From Salinibacterium sp. SWN248 (lineage in GTDB: Bacteria > Actinomycetota > Actinomycetes > Actinomycetales > Microbacteriaceae), in contig NZ_JADYWW010000003.1 of assembly GCF_015864575.1 (NCBI RefSeq), forward strand, positions 124,001-188,000: a DNA stretch of 64,000 bases. The letters run 5' to 3'. Below the pieces are notes generated by a model that worked only from the letters and a program-made list of their open reading frames with translations, was not told where the DNA came from and ran no database searches. Position numbers and translations under genes: made by a program. Of this stretch, positions 18,492 through 27,661 are shown one piece after another (the first letter of the stretch is position 1; the number at the start of each line of letters is the position of its first letter).

Positions 18492-19345
18492 CCCGTCTCA
18501 CGGTTCCTAAGACCTACAAGCTCTACATCGGTGGCAAGTTTCCGCGCAGCGAAAGCGGTCGCACCTACGAGGTAGCAACCAAGAAGGGCGCCTTCCTCGC
18601 GAACGCAGCCCTGGCAAGCCGCAAGGACGCTCGGGATGCCGTAGTCGCCGCCCGCGCAGCCTTCAGCGGTTGGTCGGGGGCCACGGGCTACAACCGCGGC
18701 CAGGTGCTGTACCGCATTGCAGAACTGTTGGAGGGTCGTCGCGAGCAGTTCATCGACGAGCTCATGGCAACGGAGTCGCTGTCGAAGTCGGCAGCGACCG
18801 CACAGCTCGATACGGCAATCGATGCGTGGGTTTGGTATGCGGGCTGGGCAGACAAGTACGTGCAGGTTGCCGGTAACGGTAACCCCGTTTCTGGTCCGTA
18901 CTTCAACCTCTCCACTCCTGAGCCGAGTGGCGTTATCGCCATTGTGGCTCCGCAGGATTCGTCGTCGTTGTTGGGTCTCGTGAGCGTCATTGCTCCGGCT
19001 CTCGTCAGCGGAAACACGGTTGTCGTGGTTGCTCACCAGAACGCCCCGCTCAGCGCGATCAGCCTCTCTGAGGTTCTCGCGACGAGCGACGTTCCCGGTG
19101 GCGTCGTCAACATCCTCACGGGGTCACCAGCCGAGATCGCACCGTGGCTTGCGAGCCACGCGGATGTCAATGGTCTCGACCTCGCCGGAGCAGAACAGCT
19201 CGAGTGGGTTGACCTTCAAATCGCGGCTGCCGACACGCTCAAGCGCGTCCTGGGGCCGGTCGTGGGAGTTCCCGCACCGTCCGTCGAGCGCATCGTTCAG
19301 TGGACCGAAACGAAGACGGTCTGGCACACGAAGTCTCTGATTTAG
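18488..19345 (+). CDS. half-length aldehyde dehydrogenase-like protein lacking the catalytic cysteine domain
   Basis: 285 residues resembling only the NAD-binding half of ALDH (YIGGKF near the N terminus, YAGWADKYVQ mid-way, APALVSGNTVVV later). The sequence stops before the catalytic glutamate and cysteine region, and the usual PWNFP is replaced by APQDSS. The reading frame is clean and its ATG overlaps the upstream stop, so it looks maintained rather than decayed. From memory, similar truncated partners accompany deoC-ALDH operons in other Actinobacteria; a non-catalytic partner or NAD-binding role is only a hypothesis. Confidence 0.85.
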   Translation: MTRLTVPKTYKLYIGGKFPRSESGRTYEVATKKGAFLANAALASRKDARDAVVAARAAFSGWSGATGYNRGQVLYRIAELLEGRREQFIDELMATESLSKSAATAQLDTAIDAWVWYAGWADKYVQVAGNGNPVSGPYFNLSTPEPSGVIAIVAPQDSSSLLGLVSVIAPALVSGNTVVVVAHQNAPLSAISLSEVLATSDVPGGVVNILTGSPAEIAPWLASHADVNGLDLAGAEQLEWVDLQIAAADTLKRVLGPVVGVPAPSVERIVQWTETKTVWHTKSLI

Positions 19346-19403
19346 CCGAGAAGTGTGGCGTGGGGGTTGCCCGGCGCGCGTATCTACGGATACTTGCTGA
19401 GTA

Positions 19404-20240
19404 ATGATTTTTTCACGCCACACTCCGTCTCGTATCGCCAGCGCATTTTTTGCGCTTCTCTTGGCGATGTTCCTTGTTCCCCTCGGTGCCGCAAGTTCTG
19501 CCTCGGCCGCCGAGGCAGACACTATTCACGGACTTGTGAACCAAGCTCGCTGGGATGACGGTCAGCTCGGCCTCATCCGCAATGCAGAGATGGACGCGGT
19601 TGCGTTGGCGTGGGCCAAGAAGATGGCGGCGAACAACACGATGTCGCACAACCCCAACTATTCGGATCAGATCCCGACTGGTTGGCGTTCCGCCGGCGAG
19701 AACGTGGCGCAGGGGTACCGCACCGCGCAGGCCATGCATGACGGCTGGATGTCGTCGCAGGGCCACCGCGAGAACATCTTGGGCGCGTTCACCGACATCG
19801 GTATCGCGTTTTATACGAGCGGCGGCACGACGTGGGGAGTGCAGGTCCTCGCGACCTATCCCGGCCACACTGGACCGGATGCCGCCTCCGCAGCTCCCGC
19901 ACCGGCTCCCGAGCCTTCTGAGGAGTCGAGCGAAACGGCGACGTCTTCCGCGTCGCCCACTCCCACGCCGACAGCAACCGACGCCGGGGATTCTGGGGCG
20001 GGGTCGAACTCGTCGTCGGGGTCGTCAGCTGACGGCACGATCGGTGAAATTGATGCCGACGCAGCCCCGACGTTGACTCAAGCCGAATTGCAGGCCAGCG
20101 TCTATGGCACTCAACCGGACTACACGTGGATTTCGTGGACCATCTTCTTCACCCTGCTTGCGGTCGGCGGAGGCTTCTGGTTTGTGGTGTGGCGTCGTCT
20201 GAAGTCACGACGGCCCGTAGCGCGTCGCGCCCGCCGATAG
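19404..20240 (+). CDS. secreted CAP-domain protein with C-terminal membrane anchor
   Basis: 278 residues. A signal peptide (hydrophobic 12-28, probable cleavage in SASAAEAD near 35) leads into a CAP/SCP domain: HNPNYSDQ, GENVAQGY and GHRENIL are the family hallmarks. A Ser/Thr/Pro-rich spacer of about 60 residues follows, then one membrane helix (about 246-264) and a strongly basic tail. It should sit on the cell surface. The function of bacterial CAP proteins is unclear. The ATG follows TACTTG by 7 bases, a weak leaderless-like arrangement. Confidence 0.85.
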   Translation: MIFSRHTPSRIASAFFALLLAMFLVPLGAASSASAAEADTIHGLVNQARWDDGQLGLIRNAEMDAVALAWAKKMAANNTMSHNPNYSDQIPTGWRSAGENVAQGYRTAQAMHDGWMSSQGHRENILGAFTDIGIAFYTSGGTTWGVQVLATYPGHTGPDAASAAPAPAPEPSEESSETATSSASPTPTPTATDAGDSGAGSNSSSGSSADGTIGEIDADAAPTLTQAELQASVYGTQPDYTWISWTIFFTLLAVGGGFWFVVWRRLKSRRPVARRARR

Positions 20241-20295
20241 AAGAACCTACGGCGAGTATCTAGGCGTTTGTGCGCTGCTTCCCAGTCGCGCTGCC

Positions 20296-20301
20296 TAGTG
20301 T
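20296..20301 (+). promoter_or_regulatory. -10 element of a probable leaderless transcript (SDR/DUF2867)
   Basis: TAGTGT, 6 bases before the ATG at 20308; no ribosome site. Confidence 0.55.
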
Positions 20302-20307
20302 TGCCGC

Positions 20308-21780
20308 ATGCGCGTTCTTGTAACTGGAGCAACAGGATATTTGGGTGGCCGACTCGTACCTCGGCTGATCGAAGCAGGCCACACGGTGCGCGTTCTGGTG
20401 CGCAACCCCCGCAAGCTTCAGGACGTTCCTTGGAGTGACGATGTTGACGTCGTCGTTGGTGATCTCACCGACGCGAGTTCACTCACGGACGCCATGGTCG
20501 ATATCGATGCGCTCTATTACTTGGTGCACGCCATGGGCGCTGCCGGCGACTTCGAAAAGACCGAGAAGCTCTCCGCAAACAATGTGGCGAAGGCAGCCAA
20601 GAAGGCCGGCGTCTCACGCATTGTGTACCTCGGTGGGTTGCACCCCGCGGGGGATATCGCTGAGCTGAGCCGCCATTTGCGCAGTCGTGCCGAGGTCGGC
20701 AACATCCTGCTGGAATCTGGTGTGCCCACGATTGCGTTCAATGCGGGAGTCGTCATCGGTTCCGGGTCGGCATCCTTCGAGATGATCCGTCACCTCACCG
20801 AGGTGCTGCCCTACATGCCGGCACCCAAGTGGGTGCGCAACTTCATTCAGCCGATCGCGGTGCGCGACGTGCTCTACTACCTCGTTTCGGCCCTCGAATT
20901 GCCGGCAGATCTCAATCGCAGTTTCGACATCGGTGGCCCGGATGTGTTGCGTTACGGCCAGATGATGAATGGCTACGCCCTTGAGGCTGGCCTTCACCAG
21001 CGCCCCATCGCGTCATTACCGGTGCTGACCCCGTGGCTGGCTTCGCAGTGGGTCAACCTGGTGACGCCCATCCCGCGGTTGCTCGCCGTGCCGATTATCG
21101 AATCTCTGCAGTTCGACTGTGTCGTACGCGACACGTCGGTGTCAGATTTCATCCCGGAACCCGAGGGCGGCCTTACGGGATACCGCGCTTCGGTGCGCTT
21201 AGCTCTCGTGAAGATGGGCGACGGCGAGGTTGAAACGAGCTGGCAGGACGCCACCGTTGTTGGTGCGCCGAGCGATCCGATTCCTAGCGACCCGGAGTGG
21301 ACGGGGCACACGGTCTTTACCGATCTTCGGGAACGTGAAACTCCGGCTTCGGCGGAGGCCCTGTGGGGCGTCGTCGAGGGAATCGGTGGCGAGAACGGGT
21401 GGTATTCCTTCCCGCTGGCGTGGGCTCTGCGCGGCTGGCTCGACAAGCTCGTTGGCGGGGTAGGACTACGACGTGGTCGTCGCCATCCGAGCACGTTAAA
21501 TACAGGCGATGCCCTCGACTTTTGGCGAGTGGAAAGCATCGACCGCGGGCACAGTTTGCGCTTGCGTGCCGAGATGAAGCTCCCTGGGCGAGCGTGGCTT
21601 GAACTCACGGTGGAGGATCGCGGCGCTGACGGTGCCGTGTATCGCCAGCGTGCCGTGTTCTTTCCGAGCGGTTTAGGCGGCCGGCTCTATTGGGCCGCAA
21701 TTCTGCCGTTCCATGGCGTGATCTTTAGTGGCATGGTGAATCGGATTGTGGCAGCCGCCGAAGCTGACGCTGCCGAATAA
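20308..21780 (+). CDS. NAD(P)-binding SDR family protein with DUF2867 domain
   Basis: 490 residues. The N-terminal atypical short-chain dehydrogenase fold begins with GATGYLGGRL (residues 7-16) and shows VVGDLTD and YYLVHAM strands; the C-terminal half (about 320-490) matches DUF2867, which resembles lipid-binding START-like folds. The two-domain arrangement is common in Actinobacteria and annotated as SDR family oxidoreductase. No substrate can be assigned. Confidence 0.83.
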   Translation: MRVLVTGATGYLGGRLVPRLIEAGHTVRVLVRNPRKLQDVPWSDDVDVVVGDLTDASSLTDAMVDIDALYYLVHAMGAAGDFEKTEKLSANNVAKAAKKAGVSRIVYLGGLHPAGDIAELSRHLRSRAEVGNILLESGVPTIAFNAGVVIGSGSASFEMIRHLTEVLPYMPAPKWVRNFIQPIAVRDVLYYLVSALELPADLNRSFDIGGPDVLRYGQMMNGYALEAGLHQRPIASLPVLTPWLASQWVNLVTPIPRLLAVPIIESLQFDCVVRDTSVSDFIPEPEGGLTGYRASVRLALVKMGDGEVETSWQDATVVGAPSDPIPSDPEWTGHTVFTDLRERETPASAEALWGVVEGIGGENGWYSFPLAWALRGWLDKLVGGVGLRRGRRHPSTLNTGDALDFWRVESIDRGHSLRLRAEMKLPGRAWLELTVEDRGADGAVYRQRAVFFPSGLGGRLYWAAILPFHGVIFSGMVNRIVAAAEADAAE

Positions 21781-21807
21781 AGTGCGCCGTTCGCGCCGGG
21801 AATGCGC

Positions 21808-21813
21808 TACTTT
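21808..21813 (+). promoter_or_regulatory. -10 element of a probable leaderless transcript (ribokinase)
   Basis: TACTTT, 6 bases before the ATG at 21820; no ribosome site. Confidence 0.5.
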
Positions 21814-21819
21814 TGACTA

Positions 21820-22722
21820 ATGTCAGGAATCGTCGTCGTCGGTAGCGCAAACATTGATCAGGTCTTTCGAGTGGAACGGATTCCCTCTCCGGGGGAGACC
21901 GTCATGTCTCAAGGGCTGAACACTGCTCTGGGCGGCAAGGGCCAAAACCAAGCGGTTGCGGCAGCGCGCGCGGGAGTAGCCACCACGTTTATCGGTGCCG
22001 TCGGAAACGATGGTTTCGGAGAAATGGTGCGTACCGGTCTCGCGGCTGACTCCATCGATGTGTCGCACTTGAAGACCACAGACAAGCCAACCGGAACCGC
22101 GCTCATCGCCGTCGATCCCACGGGTGAGAACACGATCATCGTTGAGGCCGGAGCCAATAACGACGTCGCTAACCTGACGAGCGAAGACTCCGCCGCGATC
22201 AGCGCAGCATCCGCTGTCATGATGCAGCTGGAGATCCCGCTGGCTACCGTGATCGAGTCAGCGCGTATTGCGCACGCCGTTGGCACGCAGGTGATTCTGA
22301 ACGCGGCGCCGATTCAGGCATTGCCCAAAGAACTCCTCGACAACCTTGACATCCTGATCGTCAATGAGCACGAGGCTGCTGAGCTCGCGCGCGATAACGG
22401 CCTCTCTGCTGACCTTGAGGGAGTGGGCGAGCGCCTCCTGAGCCTCGTCTCCACTGTCATCGTCACTTTGGGTTCGAAGGGTGCTGCTCTTCACCGCGTA
22501 GGCTCTGAGCCGGTCGTCGTTCCTGCTCACCGTGTCACGGCCGTAGACGCTACCGGCGCTGGCGACACGTTCTGTGGTGCTTTCGCCGCGGGCGTTGTCG
22601 AGGGAATGATGATGGATGATGCGTTGCGCTTTGCCGGGGCTGCGGCATCCATTTCGGTGGAGAACCACGGTGCTGTGCCGTCGATTCCGCACCGGGCAGC
22701 GATTGAGACACGCCTTAACTAA
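21820..22722 (+). CDS. rbsK: ribokinase (PfkB family)
   Basis: 300 residues. RbsK phosphorylates D-ribose to ribose 5-phosphate. The N-terminal GSANIDQVF and GGKGQNQAVAAARAG and the C-terminal DATGAGDTFCGAF (with the catalytic Asp) are the two PfkB signatures, and the NEHEAAEL region fits ribokinase. No ribose transporter or rbsD lies next to it. It could act on a related sugar, but ribokinase is the best reading. Confidence 0.88.
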   Translation: MSGIVVVGSANIDQVFRVERIPSPGETVMSQGLNTALGGKGQNQAVAAARAGVATTFIGAVGNDGFGEMVRTGLAADSIDVSHLKTTDKPTGTALIAVDPTGENTIIVEAGANNDVANLTSEDSAAISAASAVMMQLEIPLATVIESARIAHAVGTQVILNAAPIQALPKELLDNLDILIVNEHEAAELARDNGLSADLEGVGERLLSLVSTVIVTLGSKGAALHRVGSEPVVVPAHRVTAVDATGAGDTFCGAFAAGVVEGMMMDDALRFAGAAASISVENHGAVPSIPHRAAIETRLN

Positions 22723-22759
22723 TCCGCCCCAAAAGGTAACGGATTGGTAACAGGCTCGC

Positions 22760-22765
22760 TATAGT
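22760..22765 (+). promoter_or_regulatory. -10 element for the glycerophosphodiesterase gene
   Basis: TATAGT, 47 bases before the ATG. Just upstream is a short direct repeat of GGTAAC (GGTAACGGATTGGTAAC) that could bind a regulator. Confidence 0.45.
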
Positions 22766-22812
22766 GGGGTCACCGTGAACGTGCGGCAACCCGACACAAG
22801 GACGGCGAGTCA

Positions 22813-23757
22813 ATGGCGACATCGCATCACCTGGCACACCCGAAACACCATCTTCGAGCGCGGAGAGCTGCGCTAGCGGCCACGATTGTCACGGCAATCA
22901 CGCTCGCTCTCGTACTGAACGCTAACGTCGCCCGCGTGCATGCGGCGGGAGTTTTCACCTCGCTCAAGGCGCCGGGGGAGGCCGCGTTCATCGCCGGTCA
23001 TCGCGGCGACAAGACGGTTGCTCCCGAGAACACGATCGAGGCCTTGAGTCTCGCGCTTGATAGCGCGGCCGACTATGTCGAAACTGATGTGCAGCTGACG
23101 GCCGATGGCGTTCCCGTGCTCATGCACGACTGGACCGTTGATCGCACAACAGACGGCACTGGGCCGGTGTGGCAGTACACCTACGAGGAGCTTTCTGCCC
23201 TCGATGCTGGCTCGTGGTTCGGCGAGGAATTCGCCGGAGCCACCGTGCCCACGCTTGAGCAGTTTCTGGGAGTGCTCCGCTGGTCAACAAAGAACGCGAT
23301 TCTGGAACTCAAAGGCTCGTGGACCGACGATCAGGTCGCGCTCGTCGCCGATCTGATTGCCCGCAATGGCGTGAACAACCACGTGATCATCGGGAGCTTC
23401 GACATCATGACGTTGCAGGCCGTGCAGCGGGTGAGCCCCGAATTGCCCGGGATGCTTATCGTTCGTGACATCGTGGGCGATCCGGCTGAACTCGCGGCCG
23501 CGTCGGGCGCCGTGGCACTCGTCACGAGCAAGAAAGCCATCACTCGCGACCCGAATCTCGTGCAAGTCGTGCACGATGCGGGTCTCGGCATCTTGATCTA
23601 CACCCTCAACGATTCAGATACGTGGTCGGATGCCGTCGCCCTCGGCGTTGACGGAATCGTCACCGATCGTCCGGCAGAGCTCGGCACGTGGATCGCGAAA
23701 GAAGTCTCGGACGCAAATACCCTCCCGCTAGCGCCTCGTCGTGCTGCTGCGGGATAA
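22813..23757 (+). CDS. secreted glycerophosphodiester phosphodiesterase
   Basis: 314 residues with an N-terminal signal peptide (basic 10-20, hydrophobic 21-40, cleavage near HAAG). The GDPD catalytic set is intact: GHRG with His63, Glu90 and Asp92 in VETDVQLT, and His105 in LMHDWTVDRTT. The enzyme hydrolyses glycerophosphodiesters to glycerol 3-phosphate and alcohols, here outside the membrane, and probably scavenges phosphate, glycerol or teichoic-acid fragments. No neighbouring uptake gene is present. Confidence 0.92.
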   Translation: MATSHHLAHPKHHLRARRAALAATIVTAITLALVLNANVARVHAAGVFTSLKAPGEAAFIAGHRGDKTVAPENTIEALSLALDSAADYVETDVQLTADGVPVLMHDWTVDRTTDGTGPVWQYTYEELSALDAGSWFGEEFAGATVPTLEQFLGVLRWSTKNAILELKGSWTDDQVALVADLIARNGVNNHVIIGSFDIMTLQAVQRVSPELPGMLIVRDIVGDPAELAAASGAVALVTSKKAITRDPNLVQVVHDAGLGILIYTLNDSDTWSDAVALGVDGIVTDRPAELGTWIAKEVSDANTLPLAPRRAAAG

Positions 23758-23777
23758 CCCAGCCGTGACCGCCTCGC

Positions 23778-25109
23778 CTAGAGCGAAGCGATGAGGGCTC
23801 GATAAAACGCAATGCCGTCGAGGTAGCTGCTCACGAGCATCCGCTCATTGCGGGCGTGCAGAGTGTCGCGCACCTCTCGTGCCATCGCGAACGGCGTGAA
23901 GCGGTAGACGCCGGTGCTGATGCGGGTGAAGTGGCGGCTGTCCGTAGCGCCATTTTGTACGTACGGGGTCACGAGGGTTCCTGGGAAGCTCTTCTCGATC
24001 GTTGAGCGCAGCAGTTCCCACGCCAGGCCGGTGGTGGCTGAAACCGGCGATGGTTCGCCGGGGGAGTCGACCGTCACTCGAACGCGCTTGTCGTTGATCG
24101 CGCGCGTGACATGCTTGACCGTTTCTTCGAGGCTCGAGTTCACGGCAATGCGCACGTTGATGATGGCGTTGACCCGTTCGGGCATGGCGTTGACGGCGTG
24201 ACCGCCCTCCAGAATCGTGACCGCTTGCGTTGTGCGCATCATGGCGGCGAGTTCATCGCTTTTGCGCACGAGAATCGGCAGCAGCAGGGTTTTGGTCCAC
24301 GACACGTTGCGCAGCAAGTAGCCGGTTACGCCGCCAGCGTGCTCGCCGAGCAGACGCAGGAGGTCGGCGCCCGTGGGAGTGAGTCGAGACGGAAATGGCC
24401 GAGAGTTCAAGCGCATGATCGCCTGAGCGAGACGAACCGCGGCGGGAAACTGGGGTGGGGTGGAAGCGTGACCGCCCGACTGGTCGACCGTCAGGCGAAG
24501 AGCGGCCGTGCCTTTCTCAGCAACGCCAACGACCGCCATGGGGGAGTCAACCTGCTCAAAAACATCATCGACAATGGCGCCGCCCTCGTCGAGCACGAAG
24601 GTGGGGCTGACGCCACGGCTTTCCAAGAGATCAACAATCGCTGACGCCCCGGAGCCGTGAGTCTCTTCATCATGGCCGAAGCACAAGTAGATGTCTTGGG
24701 CAGGAACAAGACCAGCCTCGAGCTGCGCCTCGACTGCCTCAAGGATGGCGACTACAGAACCTTTGTCGTCGAGCGTGCCTCGACCCCAGATCAGTTGTTC
24801 ATCGTCTTTACCGCTGAGTTCGGCAGCGAACGGCGGCCGTTTCCAGCCCTCGTCGGTCGCTGCCACAACGTCGTAATGCCCCATGAGCACGGCGGGCTCA
24901 GTTGATGCGCGACCACGCCAACGGAAAATCAGGGAATGGTCCAGCACCGTTTCACGCTCGAGCCGGCTGTGGCACAGTGGATACAGTTTGCGCAGCGTCT
25001 GGACGAATCGATCGAACTCTTGCCATTCAGTAGCGGAGGCATCCTCCCGCGAAATGGTGGGAATTCGAACGAGTTCCTGCAGATGTTCGACAGCCAAAGC
25101 ACTCTTCAT
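23778..25109 (-). CDS. M20 family metallopeptidase (carboxypeptidase PM20D1/CPS1-like)
   Basis: 443 residues. Zinc ligands of the M20 fold are visible: His78 in MGHYDVV, Asp114 in GRGTLDDKG, Glu148-Glu149 in GHDEET, and a later Asp-Glu in VLDEGGA. The dimerisation (lid) domain occupies about 200-330. Longer M20 enzymes of this type release amino acids from N-acyl or dipeptide substrates. No signal peptide, so cytosolic. The start follows TAGAGT by 6 bases (leaderless). Confidence 0.88.
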   Translation of the reverse strand: MKSALAVEHLQELVRIPTISREDASATEWQEFDRFVQTLRKLYPLCHSRLERETVLDHSLIFRWRGRASTEPAVLMGHYDVVAATDEGWKRPPFAAELSGKDDEQLIWGRGTLDDKGSVVAILEAVEAQLEAGLVPAQDIYLCFGHDEETHGSGASAIVDLLESRGVSPTFVLDEGGAIVDDVFEQVDSPMAVVGVAEKGTAALRLTVDQSGGHASTPPQFPAAVRLAQAIMRLNSRPFPSRLTPTGADLLRLLGEHAGGVTGYLLRNVSWTKTLLLPILVRKSDELAAMMRTTQAVTILEGGHAVNAMPERVNAIINVRIAVNSSLEETVKHVTRAINDKRVRVTVDSPGEPSPVSATTGLAWELLRSTIEKSFPGTLVTPYVQNGATDSRHFTRISTGVYRFTPFAMAREVRDTLHARNERMLVSSYLDGIAFYRALIASL

Positions 25110-25115
25110 ACCTCG

Positions 25116-25121
25116 ACTCTA
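25116..25121 (-). promoter_or_regulatory. -10 element of a probable leaderless transcript (M20 peptidase)
   Basis: TAGAGT on the minus strand, 6 bases before the ATG at 25109. Confidence 0.55.
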
Positions 25122-25175
25122 GCGAGCGCTGGGCGGTGCGTGTTTTCCCGCGAGGGTGATGGAAACGGAGACGCC

Positions 25176-27059
25176 ATGACGACCAGAGCGCAGCGACGCA
25201 CTCGAGCCCGGTTGAGCGTGCGACTCGGCGCGCGGCTCGTGGGGGCGCTAGCGGTCGTGCTGGCGCTCGGCACAGCACCTCTCGCGGCGACGGCGGCCGA
25301 GCATCCGGTCGCCATCAGTAACGCCGGTAGCGCTGTCACCAGCGTTGTTCACTCGGGCCTCGATGATTTCGTGTTCGACAGCTACGACGCAGATTTCTTT
25401 CTTGATCGTGACGCAGAAGGCCACTCGACGCTGCTCACGGTTGAGACCTTCGTCGCCAACTTTCCGCCCGACCAAAACCGCGGAATGCGTCGGGCCATCC
25501 CCAATTTCTACAAGGGTGACCCTGTCGATATTCAGAACATCGCTGTGACGGATGAGGCGGGAGAGCCGCGTGATTTTGACGTGGAGGACGACGGCGACTT
25601 CACCCTGATTACGAGTGCTTCCGGATCGTTCGTCGAGGGGGCGCACACGTACGTCTTCACCTACACCCGCTCGAACGTGACGCGGTTCGCCGCCGATACC
25701 AACGCCGACGAGTTCTACTGGGACACCAACGGAACCGGCTGGAATCAACCGTTCGGCTCGGTCACGGCCACTATTCATCTGGGCGAAGGGCTCAGTGAGG
25801 CGTTGAGCGTCGAACCCGATTGCTATTGGGGCGCGGACGGCTCCACCGAGACGTGCGAAATCGCCACGCTCGACGCCGACACCTTCGTCGCCACTCGAGA
25901 GCTCGTAGGGCCCGGCCAGAACGTGACTGTGGCGTTCGGATTCGTTCCCGACACTTTCGTCGCGCGCGATAGCTCGTACTTTGGTTCGGCGGCAGGATTC
26001 GTTCAGCCGCTCGGACTCATCGGGGCGATCGGAGCGCTTATCTGGGCTATCCGACTTCGTCGCACCACTCTCGCGGATGCTGCTGGGCGCCCCACGATCA
26101 TCGCCGAGTATGCGCCGCCCCGCGACATCCCTGTCGTGACCGCTGCCCTCGTGATCAAGAAAAGTGACAAGGCAATCGCCGCGCAGATTCTCGACTTTGC
26201 GGTGCGGGGCAAGCTGCGCATCCTCGAAGAAGAATCGAGCGGATTCTTTTCATCTCGCACCACGTACCGCCTCGAACTGACCGACCCCACAGGGGTGACG
26301 GGGCACCAGCTCGACATCTTGCGCGCCCTGTTCGGTCAGTCGCTTCAACACGGCGCCATCCGGGATATGAAGAAAACGGATGCCAAGCTCAGCCAGAAGC
26401 TCTACAAGCTGATTATGGCGGAACGTTCCGGTCTCGCGGATGCTGGCTACCGTCGCAAGGTTCACGGCCGCAATTTTCTGCCGTTACTCGTCGCTGTTGT
26501 CGCGGTCATTATGGCGATCTTCTTCGGCATTAGCTTGATCTCGGGCTCCTACGGCGCCGCGGTGCCTTTCGTGGTCATTATGGCGGCCATCATTGCTGCC
26601 GTGATCACGCTGGCGCTTCTTGCGCGTTCACCGCTCACCCCTCACGGGGCCGAGCTGCGCGATCATTTGGAGGGGCTCAAGCTCTATATCCGCCTGGCAG
26701 AGGCCGACCGTTTGCGGATGTTGCAAAGCCCCGAGGGCGCTTTGCGCGAGCGAAATGAAGCAACAGGCAACACCGACGTCCTCAAGGTGTACGAGAAGCT
26801 CCTGCCGTACGCGGTTCTGTTTGGGCTTGAGAAGGAATGGTCGACCGAGCTCGGCCGCTACTACGCCGATAGCTCGCCTGACTGGTACCGCGGAAGCGGC
26901 GGCTTCAACGCTGTAATCTTCGCGTCGAGCATCTCAAACTTTTCCACCACGGTAGCCAGTTCATACTCCGGTAGTTCCTCCAGTAGCTCCAGTGGAGGTT
27001 CCGGCGGTGGCGGGTCGTCAGGAGGCGGTGGCGGTGGTGGCGGTGGCGGCGGGGTCTAG
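25176..27059 (+). CDS. DUF2207 domain membrane protein
   Basis: 627 residues from the ATG at 25176 (GGAG at 25167-25170); the frame is open further upstream but antisense to the peptidase gene. Signal peptide (about 18-42), a large extracytoplasmic DUF2207 region (about 45-265), a membrane helix near 280, a cytoplasmic stretch, and two further helices around 430-480. The C terminus is a Ser-rich then almost pure Gly tail (26960-27055). Function unknown; DUF2207 proteins are widespread in Actinobacteria. Confidence 0.85.
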   Translation: MTTRAQRRTRARLSVRLGARLVGALAVVLALGTAPLAATAAEHPVAISNAGSAVTSVVHSGLDDFVFDSYDADFFLDRDAEGHSTLLTVETFVANFPPDQNRGMRRAIPNFYKGDPVDIQNIAVTDEAGEPRDFDVEDDGDFTLITSASGSFVEGAHTYVFTYTRSNVTRFAADTNADEFYWDTNGTGWNQPFGSVTATIHLGEGLSEALSVEPDCYWGADGSTETCEIATLDADTFVATRELVGPGQNVTVAFGFVPDTFVARDSSYFGSAAGFVQPLGLIGAIGALIWAIRLRRTTLADAAGRPTIIAEYAPPRDIPVVTAALVIKKSDKAIAAQILDFAVRGKLRILEEESSGFFSSRTTYRLELTDPTGVTGHQLDILRALFGQSLQHGAIRDMKKTDAKLSQKLYKLIMAERSGLADAGYRRKVHGRNFLPLLVAVVAVIMAIFFGISLISGSYGAAVPFVVIMAAIIAAVITLALLARSPLTPHGAELRDHLEGLKLYIRLAEADRLRMLQSPEGALRERNEATGNTDVLKVYEKLLPYAVLFGLEKEWSTELGRYYADSSPDWYRGSGGFNAVIFASSISNFSTTVASSYSGSSSSSSSGGSGGGGSSGGGGGGGGGGGV

Positions 27060-27095
27060 CGCCCCGGGCGGCGAACTCGACTCCGTGCAGACGGG

Positions 27096-27101
27096 TATAT
27101 T
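27096..27101 (+). promoter_or_regulatory. -10 element of a probable leaderless transcript (DUF6804-like gene)
   Basis: TATATT, 7 bases before the GTG at 27109. Confidence 0.55.
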
Positions 27102-27108
27102 CGAACGA

Positions 27109-27453
27109 GTGAGTGCAACGTATCCGAATCGCCCCCGACGCGTGGCGTTACCCGCCGCAATTCTTGCCGCGCTCGTGCTGTTGGTGGGCGCCGGCGTAGT
27201 CGGAACCGAAATCTTCACGGTCGTGCGCTATGTGGTGAGCATCCTCGCGCTCATCAGCGTCGTCCTCGTCTGGCAGGTGCGCCAGTGGTGGTGGGCCATC
27301 GGCCTCATTCCGATTGCCATCCTGTGGAATCCGATCTTCCCGATCGAGATTGCCGACATCCAACTCTTCCAAGGACTGCACTACACCGCGGCGCTCGTGT
27401 TCATCGCTGTCGGCGTTGGGGCACGTGTCACCGACTCCACAAGTCGAGGTTAA
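27109..27453 (+). CDS. small membrane protein, DUF6804-like
   Basis: 114 residues from the GTG at 27109, chosen by the -10 spacing. Four hydrophobic segments, with the pattern VWQVRQWWWAIGLIPIAILW and NPIFPI that recalls the DUF6804 family of actinobacterial membrane proteins. No function is known. Confidence 0.75.
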   Translation: MSATYPNRPRRVALPAAILAALVLLVGAGVVGTEIFTVVRYVVSILALISVVLVWQVRQWWWAIGLIPIAILWNPIFPIEIADIQLFQGLHYTAALVFIAVGVGARVTDSTSRG

Positions 27454-27488
27454 TTCGCGCGGATAGCGCACTCTGGTGATTTTCTGCG

Positions 27489-27494
27489 TAGACT
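27489..27494 (+). promoter_or_regulatory. possible -10 element for the SNF2 helicase gene
   Basis: TAGACT, giving a leader of about 160 bases that contains a hairpin (TTGAGTG with CACTCAA around 27551-27572). Confidence 0.35.
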
Positions 27495-27661
27495 GATCCA
27501 CGCATCCCTTGAGACCACCAATCGCATCGCAGTTGGGTCTGGCTCACTTGAGTGGATGTTGTCACTCAATTGAAGTCCCTATCGTGGCAACGTCTATTCG
27601 TTCAACGGCTATGAGTCCTCGTACCCGCGACTGAGCCGCTCGCCTAGCGCCAGGAGAATAA

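Noticed and set aside
26960-27055. Glycine-codon repeat resembling simple-sequence DNA
   Set aside because: It is the Ser/Gly-rich C terminus of the DUF2207 protein, in frame to its stop.
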